In this document: positions 32,561 to 42,539 of the stretch, piece after piece
Layout of the letters: the number at the start of each line of letters is the position of its first letter
Numbering within the stretch: position 1 is the first letter of the stretch
Assembly (NCBI GenBank): GCA_028335825.1
Contig: JAIOKI010000001.1
Location: 124,001-188,000 of the forward strand
DNA length: 64,000 bases
From: Nosema muscidifuracis
Taxonomy: Eukaryota > Microsporidia > Nosematidae
Reading direction: 5' to 3'
Position numbers and translations under genes: made by a program
Notes under the pieces: generated by a model
The model's input: only the letters and a program-made list of their open reading frames with translations
Database searches by the model: none
Told to the model about the DNA's origin: nothing

Positions 32561-34764
32561 TATTTTCTGCTAAATTTATTTATTTATTAAAATTCACTAG
32601 ATTTATAACAACATGATTTTTTTCAAAAAGTGCTGTATTTGGTAAAGATAAATGATATTTTAATTTATATAAATTCGAATCATATTATAAAGCATTTGAT
32701 ATATTTAACATATAAAAATTATCTGTTTTATTCTAGACAAAAACTTAAAAAATATAAAAATAAATATAAAATTTTTAGTTTATTTGTTTACACACCATAA
32801 TTAAAAATACAAACTCTATAAAATATCTTTCTATGAGTATTCATTGAACTTCTGATTTATTTTATTAATAAGTATGAGCCATAATATTTCGATCAAAAAC
32901 TTGTAGATATTATTTATATTTTAATAGAACTTTTTCCTATAAGATTTAATCTTAATCGTTACAAAAGTTGTTTATACTTTGCTCTATACAATCCAATTCC
33001 ATCTATATTTAAGTATAACTTTTTAATCTAAGATTTAATCTTAATCATTACAAAAGTTGTTTATACTTTGCTCTATACAATCTAATTTCATTTATATTTT
33101 AGTATAACTGTTAAGATTATACAAATTAAGATTATTCAATAATTATAAAAATAGTGAAGAGTGAGTCATCACATAACAATTTTATTTTATTAAAGTTTTT
33201 TAAGAGTATAATTACAATAATATAGATATATTTCAATTTTTTTGTAAAATTTATATAACTTTATATGACAATCAACTTATAAAATTTTTAAATATTTTAA
33301 TTTACTTAAACTTATTTTCCAGTCTTTTATTGTAGAAACATGTTTTCTTTGAAATTTAAAAGGTTTAATATAACAAAAATAATGTATTTATTTAATTTTT
33401 TAGAAAGAGTAAGATAATAAAAATTTCATCTATATATTATAATATTAGCTTTTCTAGTTCTTAATGAATAATTCTAATATAATTATCAGACGTGATATTC
33501 TTAATTTTTTACCTGTAACCTGATCAATTATTAATCCTTAGATAAATAATAAGAGGTTCAAATTATTTAATAAATTTTTTATTTGATAGAATAAAATTAT
33601 ATTTTTGTCAGTTTTCAATCTTTTTAATTTACTAAGAATACGTGTATATTTATTAAAAAATTAAACAAGCAAATATAACAAGTTATCAACCAAATAAATT
33701 TTTTCTATCACTCTATTGAATAAATTTTATGAAAAATCTAAGTCTTAATAATGGCTTGCTACCTAACTTAAACAAAATAAATTTATTTAGAAATAGTTTT
33801 ATTATGATACAGTATGTTAAAGAAAATCTAATCTGTGTACTGAGATTTTATCTTCCAGATATGAAGTCTTAGAAGTAAATAATAAAAGCTATAATTCTTA
33901 ATATATTTATAAATCCAATGACTAAAAACTAAAACATGAAAAGAGTGAGTAATAATTTAATAATAATGTTGAAACTGTGAGTCTTAGAAATATTTCTCTT
34001 TTAATATATTCTGTTATTGATTTCTAATTATAAATAACGTAAATTAAAGAAGGCATGAAACATAAAAAATAAATCTTATACTGACTTTATGGAAAAAGGC
34101 AGAGGCTAGTTTATACAGTATTTAAATGATATATGTAATTTAAAAATATAAGAAGCTTTTTTAATCTTAAAATGATAAAATGTTTTCTACTTTAAATTTT
34201 ATCACTTAAGTTTTTTTTTCTATATTTCAAATTCAATCATTATTTTATTACATTAGATTTATTTTCATTTATTAAATTATATTAAAAATATCTATAAATT
34301 TATTAAAAAACTACGTGTAATGACATCTATCATATTCAAATCAAAGAATTTCAATACAAAATAAACAGAATTATTATAATTCATCTTTTTTTAATAAATA
34401 ATATCTATGAAAGAATTATCTATGTTTTAAAAGTCTTTATGAAATATTTTCACAATTTATTACTCCCTTCTTATAAAAAAATAATTTTTAAGAAATTAAT
34501 CATATATATGTGAAATTAATATAAAATATGCTAAGTAGATCTTTAACTTATATAATTGATTATTAATAACTGAAATTTATTACTCTCTTTTTATAAAAAA
34601 ATAATTTTTAAGAAATTAATCATATTATATGTGAAATTAATAATAAAATATTCTAAATAGATCTTTAACTTATATAATTGATTATTAAAACATGTATATT
34701 ATTTTATTAATAACTGAATTTAATATAAAAAATTATTTATAAATTTTCTAATTTAACACCTTAA
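32561..34764. repeat. Gene-free spacer with two tandem duplications
   Basis: Two duplications are visible: about 88 bp (unit starting AAGATTTAATCTTAATC at about 32941 and again at 33030) and about 118 bp (unit starting TTTATTACTC near 34456 and again near 34574). No coding region or RNA gene seen in the remainder. Confidence 0.7.
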
Positions 34765-36264
34765 ATGTTTTATTTCTACTTTTTTAATTCAATCTATTCT
34801 TCTTATAACGAACAAAATTCATTCTACAATTCACCAACACAAATAGAAGATAAAATACATCTAAAATCTGATTATGGAGATGATCTTGATATCATAATGG
34901 AAGACATGTTTGATATTATAAAAAGGGATCATTCAGATCTACATGAAAAAATATATTGCACAGATGAAGAATTAAATTTAACAAATGAAGTTAACAATAT
35001 TAATATAGAAAAATCTGAAGATATAAATAATACAGAAAATTCCCAAAATATTTTTAATAATAATTTAATAGAAAAAATTGACAACGATTTTGAATCAGAT
35101 TTCATTCTTACATATTGCAAGGATAAAGAATTAAATTTAAAAAATGAAGTTAACGATATTAATATAGAAAAATATGAGAATTCAAATAATACAGAAAATT
35201 TCCAAAATACTTTTAATAATAATTTAATAGAAAAAATTGACAACGATTTTGAATCAGATTTCATTCTCAAATATATTTATAATTACAAATACAATTTTTC
35301 ATTTGATAAAATATTAACTTACTATAACGAAAAAATTAATTCTATATACATTATCAATAGATATAGAATCGATGATAGTTCAGTATTGGTACAGTTTTAT
35401 TATTTTCTTAATGGACTTATAAAAAAATCTTTGTTCAATAATTCTAAATTGATAAAGATTAATTTAACGAAAAATTCATCTAACTTGATGACACTTAAAG
35501 AATTATTTAATAGTACCAATGATATGGTAAATTATCTTAATAAAAAAAAATATAAATTTTTATTTATGAAGATTAAAGATTCTGATGTAAAACCTAATTA
35601 CTTATTACTAAAAAAATTATTTGATAAAATATCTCAAGATCATTTAGCTAATGAGAAAACTTATACAGATACATATTCATATATAAAATTAGTAAAAACA
35701 TGTCCAGATCTATTAATTATAAAAAAACAAGATAAAAATATAGAATATCTTGAATTATTTATTTTTAATTTATTAGATAAATTAATTATTAATATTGACT
35801 CATTTATTCTATACCAAATATTTATATATATAATAACATATCCTATAGAAAAAATCCAATATTATAAATTATTATCATTGATGGTACTAATAAAAAATTA
35901 TCACTTCGATAAAAATATGTATTATATATCTCTAGAGGATTATAAAAAATATATGAGCTTGCTTCTAAAAATATGTAACAACAATACGAATTCAACATTT
36001 ATCATACAATCAGAATTCTTTTATGAACAAATATACAAGCTAAGGATAAAATTGAGGATGGGAATTTTAAATACAGAAGAGTCTAAACAATTATTAAGAA
36101 TATTAGGATTTATAATACCATACATGATAAGTCATTCTGAATTTAAAATTAATATTGAAAATTCTTTAGAATTTGATGCTATTAGTTCAATATTTTATGA
36201 AGAATCAGTTAGAATTATTATGATGATATTGGAACAGACTTGTACGAAATATAAAAGGAATTAA
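34765..36264 (+). CDS. Predicted signal-peptide protein, paralog of 27301-29615
   Basis: 499 residues with a hydrophobic N-terminus (MFYFYFFNSIYSS), an acidic Asn/Glu-rich region of two 52-residue direct repeats (DEELNLTNEVNNINIEK through DNDFESDFILTY; units of 156 nt at about 34963-35118 and 35119-35274), and a helical, Leu/Ile-rich C-terminal domain of about 320 residues ending in LGFIIPYMISHSEF. That domain is shared with the frameshifted gene at 27301-29615, about 5 kb away. Upstream only CACC (34757-34760) is present instead of a full CCC run. Unknown function; a secreted effector-like role would be guesswork. Confidence 0.75.
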   Translation: MFYFYFFNSIYSSYNEQNSFYNSPTQIEDKIHLKSDYGDDLDIIMEDMFDIIKRDHSDLHEKIYCTDEELNLTNEVNNINIEKSEDINNTENSQNIFNNNLIEKIDNDFESDFILTYCKDKELNLKNEVNDINIEKYENSNNTENFQNTFNNNLIEKIDNDFESDFILKYIYNYKYNFSFDKILTYYNEKINSIYIINRYRIDDSSVLVQFYYFLNGLIKKSLFNNSKLIKINLTKNSSNLMTLKELFNSTNDMVNYLNKKKYKFLFMKIKDSDVKPNYLLLKKLFDKISQDHLANEKTYTDTYSYIKLVKTCPDLLIIKKQDKNIEYLELFIFNLLDKLIINIDSFILYQIFIYIITYPIEKIQYYKLLSLMVLIKNYHFDKNMYYISLEDYKKYMSLLLKICNNNTNSTFIIQSEFFYEQIYKLRIKLRMGILNTEESKQLLRILGFIIPYMISHSEFKINIENSLEFDAISSIFYEESVRIIMMILEQTCTKYKRN

Positions 36265-36419
36265 AAATAATTAATTAAAATAAATTCTTAATTTCTATTT
36301 AGATTTCTCAATATCACATTATATTTGATTTTATTTTTAGTTTTGAATTTCTCGTTAATTTTTCTAGTTAATATTTAGTACTTAAGATTTTATAAATATT
36401 TTTCTTATAAAAATTTAAT

Positions 36420-36600
36420 ATATCATCCCATTTTATAAATTATTCATACACATATTATATAAATAAAGTACATTAAATTTTTCATTATTCATACACATAT
36501 TATATAATTTATTTTTTCATTATTCATACACTTATATAAAAATTATAATTTATTTTTCATTATTTAATTTATTCATACACATATTATATAAATAAGGTAC
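36420..36600. repeat. Short tandem repeat (TTCATTATTCATACACATATTATATAA)
   Basis: About four imperfect copies, the last running into the 3' end of the gene at 36550-37077 (encoding part of its final residues). Confidence 0.65.
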
Positions 36601-37077
36601 ATTAAATTTTTCATATACATCATCTAACCATTTTATGACATCATTATTACTTTTATTATTAAATAACTTTATATTTATATAATCATATTTATCTTTTACA
36701 GTCTGCAAATATAAATTAATTTTATACATACATAATTTATCATCATCCTGATATTTAATAAGTAATTGTAATATTCTTACATAGACTATCTTAAGAAGAA
36801 GTTCCTGATCATATTTTACTTGTAATTTTGATATAAGAGATTTACAAATAAGTTTATCTAGTAATATATCTTCATGGGTATTATCTTGTACTTTATTAGT
36901 TTTATTTTTTATTTTATTTAGTACATTAAATTTATAAGATTCTACTATCTTGTATAATATGTAGTCTAAGTAGTAGACATCTACTATATTATAATTTATA
37001 TTAGAATTTATAGAATTTATATTTTCATCTGTATTATTAGAATTTATATTTTTATTAGAATCCTTATTATCTATCAT
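36550..37077 (-). CDS. Unknown protein, 175 aa
   Basis: Starts MIDNKDSN with an Asn/Ser-rich N-terminus of about 35 residues, then a helical, Lys/Leu/Tyr-rich domain. CCCC (minus, 37080-37083) lies 2 nt before the ATG, which fixes the start. No signal peptide or membrane segment. The C-terminus overlaps a short tandem repeat. Divergent from the LSm gene. Family not recognised. Confidence 0.65.
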   Translation of the reverse strand: MIDNKDSNKNINSNNTDENINSINSNINYNIVDVYYLDYILYKIVESYKFNVLNKIKNKTNKVQDNTHEDILLDKLICKSLISKLQVKYDQELLLKIVYVRILQLLIKYQDDDKLCMYKINLYLQTVKDKYDYINIKLFNNKSNNDVIKWLDDVYEKFNVPYLYNMCMNKLNNEK

Positions 37078-37325
37078 AAGGGGTAATAAATTATTTTATA
37101 TTGACTAGTTAAATTTATATCGTTTTTAATAGAAATGAATTTTTTTATAAGGGAAAAATAAGTTTTATACATTTTATTAATAATTATTTTTATGTATAAA
37201 GACTAAATATATTTATTAATAATAAGTCAGTATTATAATTTATAAATATTTTTATACATGTCGTTTCTTTAAATAAATATTTTTATACAAGTCGTTTCTT
37301 TAGATGAATATTTTTAAACCCTTCT

Positions 37326-37514
37326 ATGTTAATAAAAAATATTAAGAATAAACAAGTTACAGTACATACAAAAGATAAATTAATTATAGAAGGATTTATT
37401 TTACAAGTAGATAAAGAAAGTAATCTTCTTATGAAGGATGTAAGTATTAATAAAAAAGATAATTTAGATAAAATAAGTGTAAGAGGAAGTGATATTTGTT
37501 ATATTGTGTATTAG
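37326..37514 (+). CDS. LSM2: LSm/Sm-like protein, probably LSm2
   Basis: 62 residues covering the whole minimal Sm fold. Sm1 region: KQVTVHTKDKLIIEGFILQVDKES with the usual Gly and Asp positions, then LLMKDVSI. Sm2 region: ISVRGSDICYIV, equivalent to FIRGSVVRYV in LSm2 and SIRGNNIRYF in SmD1. The LKDxSI/VRGSxIxY pattern fits LSm2 best; SmD1 or LSm4 are alternatives. LSm2 is a ring subunit of the LSm1-7 (mRNA decay) and LSm2-8 (U6 snRNA) complexes. Usual length is about 95 residues; the loop and both termini are trimmed. CCC (37319-37321) lies 4 nt before the ATG. Confidence 0.75.
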   Translation: MLIKNIKNKQVTVHTKDKLIIEGFILQVDKESNLLMKDVSINKKDNLDKISVRGSDICYIVY

Positions 37515-37554
37515 ATAATAAAATTATATAAAATATCATCCTTTTTTTATATAG

Positions 37555-37835
37555 CTACTTTTTATTATGAAGTATCACTACCCTTCTAATATACTTCATT
37601 ACCCTTTCAAAATACTTCATTAAATAGTATAACTAAAAATTATACCCTTTCTTCTAATAAATTATAGTCTCCCTTCTTATATAGTATCACTACCCTTATA
37701 ATAAATTCTTCACTACTACCCTTTTAATATACTCCATTATCCTTCTAAAATACTTCACTACCCTTTTAATATACTCCATTACCCTTCTAAAATACTCCAT
37801 AAATAAAAGTATATTAAAAAATTATACCCTCCCCT
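37555..37835 (+). repeat. Minisatellite containing CCC between convergent genes
   Basis: About 10 imperfect copies of a 22-27 bp unit, CACTACCCTTCTAATATACT and similar with CCATTACCCTTCTAAAATAC, between the 3' ends of the LSm and CFT2 genes. Confidence 0.8.
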
Positions 37836-37844
37836 TATTAAATA

Positions 37845-39971
37845 TCATAATAAAGTTATATTCTCATACAATATATCTCTCATATAATAATAAATATCAT
37901 TTTCTTCTCCTTCTAATAAAACCATCCCATTCTCAAATTTAATACTTAATTTTCCTTCTATTATATATTTATCTCCAATCTTATCTATCTTCATATTAAC
38001 ACTCATTATTTTCTTTTTAAGATCATTATAATCACATAAAGCTATTTTATCCATCTTATTTACAAATTTAATTATATTCCCATCTTTCTTACCAAGAAAT
38101 CTAAACATTTTCATATCATTAACTTTAACTCCTTCATTTTCTATATTCTTCATTATATCTGATACATTTACTATATTTATATTAGTACTACTACTAAGAT
38201 TTATTAAAGATTTACAAATTTGTACATCTTTAACTTTACAAAGAAGATTTGTATAAAGAAATTTACTATTAAAAATATCATCTTCTACTAAAATTATTTT
38301 TTTACTTTCTGTATTTTGAAGGATTACTTTTATATTTTTAAGATCACTACATCCTTGTAAATTAAAAATTATAGATTTATATTTAGGATCTATACCTGTC
38401 TTTAAAAGAGTCCTTGTTTCTTTATAAACTTTTTCTACTTTAATAGGTTCATTTATAATTTCTTTTTTTTCTACTTTAATTATAAAATTATCTTTATTTA
38501 TGTATTCTCCATAATTATCATAATTTCTTAATTTTCTTGTTTTAATAAATTTTAATTTATCATCAAAAAATATCTTATTTTTTAATTTAGGAATATTTTC
38601 TTCATTATTTCCATATATTCTAGTATAATCTTCATTATTATTAATATTTTCGTTATTATTATTATTATTATTATTAATATTATTGATAATGTTGTTATTA
38701 TTAATATTTTGATTATTATTATTGTTATCTTCAATTTTATTAATGTCGTTATTTTCATTTATATACTTTTTATTATTTCCATTAATTAAATTTCCAATAC
38801 TATCTCCAATTTTATTATTTCCAATCTTATCATCTCCAATTTTATTATTTCCAATCTTATCATCTCCAATTTTATTATTTCCAATCTTATCATCTTCAGA
38901 ATAATACTTCTCTAAATTAATTTCACAATTTAACTCACTCCAATGATGTTCTACTTCTTCATCACTACTCTCTTCATTTAAATCTTCTTCTTTAGTTTCA
39001 CTTTTAATTTCATACATTCCTTTATATTCATATACTTCTTTATTACTAACATCAATTTTTTTATCTATAAAAATTACACAAGTATCTTCTGAATTGTACA
39101 TATCAAGTAAAGAAATATCTTCATCAAGAAGTACACAAATATCAAAAGTAGATAATTTAGAGAAATTTTCTATTTTTTCTATATTAGAATATTCATATAC
39201 ATCATTTTGTTCAATAAGTTTACTATTACTCCATTCTACCATATTTTTAGATTTATTAATAAATTTATCAATAAACTTATTCATTACAACTATCTTCTTA
39301 TTTTTTATTCCATTAAGTACAAGACCTATTTCATGAAATCTTGGATAAGTTACATAAATAATCATTTTTTTTAATTTAGTACTAAACCAACTATTAATAA
39401 TTCCAAGTAATTGATCATTACGTATATTTACATTAATATTTTCTTTATAACAATAAGAACTATTAGTTATAAAAATATAACTATCAGTTATTTTTTTAAG
39501 ATCAATTCCATTCAAATGATTTTCTTTACGATGATTAATATTATATCCTATATAAATATTTTCAAGGTTAGCTGTTATTCTAAATAAAGAAGCTCCAAGA
39601 GAATTACCACAAGCAAATGCACATATTTGAACATCATTAACAATAAATGGTTGAAGATATTTTAAATCAATTATATTTTTATATTCATTAGGATGAAATA
39701 TAAGAGAATATTCTTTTATAGGAACACTCATATAAACAGGTTTAAAAAAACCAAGATCAAGAATATTCCATAATCCTTCAATACAAGATAAATCAAATGA
39801 TGTTATTAAAATACAATCTACAGTATTTATAATTGATAAAATATTTTGAGTATATAATTCTGATGGACCTCCACAATTTATAAGTATTCTTGTATTATTT
39901 ATTGTTAATAAATGACAATAAATTCCTGAAGTAGTTGGTATTAAAGGATTCCAAGTAATATTATTTTTCAT
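37845..39971 (-). CDS. CFT2: Cleavage and polyadenylation specificity factor subunit 2 (CPSF100/Cft2)
   Basis: 708 residues with a catalytically inactive metallo-beta-lactamase/beta-CASP layout typical of CPSF2. Near the N-terminus: TTSGIYCHLLTINNTRILINCGG and VDCILITSFDLSCIEGL, where the HxHxDH zinc motif is replaced, as in CPSF100. YIGYNINHRKENHLNGIDL matches the VYAVDFNHKREIHLNG segment of the family. A species-specific low-complexity insert (DDKIGNNKIG repeats, then long Asn runs) occupies about residues 345-470, in the region where other Cft2 proteins have a charged linker. The C-terminal part (GCSDLKNIKVIL, VQICKSLINL) resembles the CTD start. It acts in the nuclear pre-mRNA 3'-end complex with CPSF73. 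CCCC (minus, 39977-39980) lies about 5 nt before the ATG. Confidence 0.85.
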   Translation of the reverse strand: MKNNITWNPLIPTTSGIYCHLLTINNTRILINCGGPSELYTQNILSIINTVDCILITSFDLSCIEGLWNILDLGFFKPVYMSVPIKEYSLIFHPNEYKNIIDLKYLQPFIVNDVQICAFACGNSLGASLFRITANLENIYIGYNINHRKENHLNGIDLKKITDSYIFITNSSYCYKENINVNIRNDQLLGIINSWFSTKLKKMIIYVTYPRFHEIGLVLNGIKNKKIVVMNKFIDKFINKSKNMVEWSNSKLIEQNDVYEYSNIEKIENFSKLSTFDICVLLDEDISLLDMYNSEDTCVIFIDKKIDVSNKEVYEYKGMYEIKSETKEEDLNEESSDEEVEHHWSELNCEINLEKYYSEDDKIGNNKIGDDKIGNNKIGDDKIGNNKIGDSIGNLINGNNKKYINENNDINKIEDNNNNNQNINNNNIINNINNNNNNNNENINNNEDYTRIYGNNEENIPKLKNKIFFDDKLKFIKTRKLRNYDNYGEYINKDNFIIKVEKKEIINEPIKVEKVYKETRTLLKTGIDPKYKSIIFNLQGCSDLKNIKVILQNTESKKIILVEDDIFNSKFLYTNLLCKVKDVQICKSLINLSSSTNINIVNVSDIMKNIENEGVKVNDMKMFRFLGKKDGNIIKFVNKMDKIALCDYNDLKKKIMSVNMKIDKIGDKYIIEGKLSIKFENGMVLLEGEENDIYYYMRDILYENITLL
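38805..38900 (-). repeat. Coding 30-bp tandem repeat in CFT2 (DDKIGNNKIG)
   Basis: Three near-identical 30-nt units, directly followed by an Asn-rich stretch with ATT/AAT trinucleotide runs (about 38635-38770). Confidence 0.85.
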
Positions 39972-40185
39972 TCAGAGGGGTGAAATATTTTATAACATTT
40001 ACTTGATTTTTTTATTTGATAATATTTAGTAGATTTTTTATTTGATAATATTTATAGTATTTTATATTTGTATTTATACTTGATAATATTTTTATTTATA
40101 TTTATAATATTTATTATATGATTGATAATATTTATAATATTAATCACAATATTATTAACAAAATACAAATATAAATAAATATAAT

Positions 40186-40596
40186 TTAATTAAATAATGT
40201 TTTAAGTACTAAGGTAATCATAATAGCTGATATATTAAATCCCATAAATACCATAGACAAATCAGGTACACAAATCCAATCAATTAATTCTTCATAAAAA
40301 ATATTATTATTATAAACTATACAAATCTTAAATTTGATCCCCTTTTCAAAATAATAATCATACTCGTATTCTTTACAAAGATATTTTTTATATTCAAGTA
40401 CAGTATCTTCAGTAATTTCTATAAAATTATTAATTTTGGTATTTAAAAAAGTTATATTAACTGGTGTATTTATAAGTACTTTATAAGGTGTATTGTTAAA
40501 CTTAAATATTAAAGATCCTTCTTTTAAGTTCGTATTTCTGATTTGGATTAGTGGTTTTGAAATTAATGCATATAATAAAGGAATAAATATTAGCAT
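40186..40596 (-). CDS. Small type I membrane protein, unknown
   Basis: 136 residues: signal peptide (MLIFIPLLYALIS), a lumenal part of about 95 residues with three cysteines (KYLC, FKIC, WIC), and a C-terminal hydrophobic segment (VFMGFNISAIMITLVLKTLF) with almost no cytosolic tail. CCC (minus, 40601-40603) lies 4 nt before the ATG. The layout resembles p24/translocon accessory proteins but no diagnostic motif is visible, so I leave it unnamed. Confidence 0.7.
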   Translation of the reverse strand: MLIFIPLLYALISKPLIQIRNTNLKEGSLIFKFNNTPYKVLINTPVNITFLNTKINNFIEITEDTVLEYKKYLCKEYEYDYYFEKGIKFKICIVYNNNIFYEELIDWICVPDLSMVFMGFNISAIMITLVLKTLFN

Positions 40597-40870
40597 AAAT
40601 GGGATAATAAAATGTTTGATATGTTTACTATAAAATGTTTATTAAGTAATATTAACTATAAAATATTTACTAAGAAATATTTGATATGTTTAATTAAAAA
40701 ATATTTACTATAAAATATTTGATATGTTTACTAAAAAATATTTATTAAGAAATTTTTACTATAAAAATGTTTGATATGTTTATTAAGTAATATTTACTAT
40801 AAAAATATTTATTAAGAAATATTTACTATAAAATGTTTGATATGTTTAATTAAAAAAATGTTAAAGATTA
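40597..40870. repeat. Short tandem repeat (TTTGATATGTTTA / ACTATAAAATATTTA)
   Basis: Imperfect units of about 40-60 bp built on TTGATATGTTTACTATAAAA and TATTAAGAAATATTTACTAT. Up to 41570 the spacer continues as AT-rich sequence with shorter AAAGAATATTTA-type repeats (41080-41250). Confidence 0.65.
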
Positions 40871-41578
40871 AATAAAGAAAATCTTAAATATTATTAATTA
40901 AAAAATTATTATTTATATAAATAATCAATTTTAAATAATATTTTATAATAAAATACTGAGATCTAATGCATTATATTAAATCTCAATCTTATATACTTAT
41001 ATTAAGAAACCTTGAAAATATATTAACACATTTAAAACATGTGGATAAGTTCTTTTAATAAGTAAAGGATTTAATAATTAGAGATTATATATTTAAAGAA
41101 CATTCTATATTTAAAGAATATTTAATAAATAGAGATTATATATTAAAAAACAATATATTTATTAAAGAATACTATGTCAACTTAAATATATTTATTAAAA
41201 GAATATTTTATAAAACATTATTATATTAAAGAATATTACATCAAAAATTATTAAATCAAACATTTTAAATTAAAATAATTGATTTATAATAAATTAATAT
41301 TTGAAAATTTGAATTGTTTACAAAATTTATTAGAAAAAACCTTATTTTATTATTAAGTTTAAACACTGTTTATATTTGACCTGAATTAAAAATATATTTT
41401 TTATTTGTTTATTTGTTGATGTAATTTATAAACATTTCAAAAAAATAAAACTATTTTGAGTTTTACACTGAGAATTATTTTTTTTTAATTATTTTTTTAT
41501 TTGTTTGTTTTTACAAACCAATTAAAATTTAAAAATTAATCAAAAAAAAGTATAAATATAATTTTAGAAGTACCCCTC

Positions 41579-41845
41579 ATGCAGAAAATATTCATTATAT
41601 TAGCTTCTTTACTAAATGTTATCATTGCTAAAAATGAAGATAAAGACGAAGTTTCTAATACTGAAGATTCATCAGATAAAAACGAGACTAATACAGAAGA
41701 GGATAGCAAAAAATCAAAGAAAGATAAGAAGGATAAAAAAAGCAGTAAAGATAAGAAATCCTCTAAGGATAAAAATGGATGCTTAGCTACTCTTTCTTTA
41801 ATTACATTATGTGCTACAAGTGCTATTATTGTATTTGCTAAATAA
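41579..41845 (+). CDS. Small secreted or membrane Lys-rich protein
   Basis: 88 residues: signal peptide (MQKIFIILASLLNVIIA), an acidic stretch, a strongly basic repeat (KKDKKSSKDKKSSKDK), then a C-terminal hydrophobic segment (CLATLSLITLCATSAIIVFA). CCCC (41573-41576) is 2 nt before the ATG and a TATAAATA box lies about 28 nt upstream (41551). Unknown function. The charge layout recalls microsporidian surface or spore-coat proteins, but that is only a guess. Confidence 0.7.
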   Translation: MQKIFIILASLLNVIIAKNEDKDEVSNTEDSSDKNETNTEEDSKKSKKDKKDKKSSKDKKSSKDKNGCLATLSLITLCATSAIIVFAK

Positions 41846-42227
41846 ATGTAATATCCAATAATTATTTTTTTATTTCATTCTTATGGTGTTATATTTTGAT
41901 CATTTCTATTTTTTCCTTATATTGTTAATATATCAATCATTTCAATTATTTATAAATATATTATTTTTATCCTTCATATTAATTTATATATTAATTAATT
42001 ATTCAATTTTATGCTTTTTTTAATGTATTGATCATTTATATTTCATGCTATTTTTATTTTTTATATTAATTATTTCTATTTCATAATACTTTTATTAATA
42101 AATTATTTTTATCCTTTAAAATATTTAACACTCATTTATAACTTTTACTTATCATTTTTGTTTTAGATTATTGTTTCAAATCTCTAACAAACATAATTCC
42201 TTAATAAAAAAATATTATCAAAAATAT

Positions 42228-42536
42228 ATGGAAGAAGGTAGCAGAGTTAATGTAACTTACAGAAAGATAAAATGGACATTTATAAAAGTCATGATAGCTA
42301 TGATATTATTTATAGGAGGTGTCTTATGTGTACTTCTAGGTATAAATCCTTTATTAGATATGTTCTATGATTTAAAATCATTTAGTAATCTTATTTTCGT
42401 AGTATTTCATTTATATTACATGTTCAGCTTTACAGCAGTTAATACAAATTCAGATTTTATATTCTGGGCTTCAAGTTATTGTCTACTTATCATTACAAGT
42501 ATTATGTTCTACTTTTATGATGATATATTCATATAA
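42228..42536 (+). CDS. Small polytopic membrane protein, possibly TMEM230/DUF872-like
   Basis: From the ATG at 42228 the protein is 102 residues: MEEGSRVNVTYRKIKWTFIK, then hydrophobic IAMILFIGGVLCVLLGI, and two or three further hydrophobic segments, ending YDDIFI. The KIPYK-type entry to helix one and the YxxxDDI end recall TMEM230/DUF872 proteins of the secretory pathway, but the second half is divergent. The frame is open upstream to 42129 without an ATG, and no CCC run is near 42228. A TTTTGTTTTAG at 42157-42166 could be a 3' splice site of a short 5' intron, which would solve the missing start; I could not find the matching donor. Confidence 0.5.
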   Translation: MEEGSRVNVTYRKIKWTFIKVMIAMILFIGGVLCVLLGINPLLDMFYDLKSFSNLIFVVFHLYYMFSFTAVNTNSDFIFWASSYCLLIITSIMFYFYDDIFI

Positions 42537-42539
42537 TAA

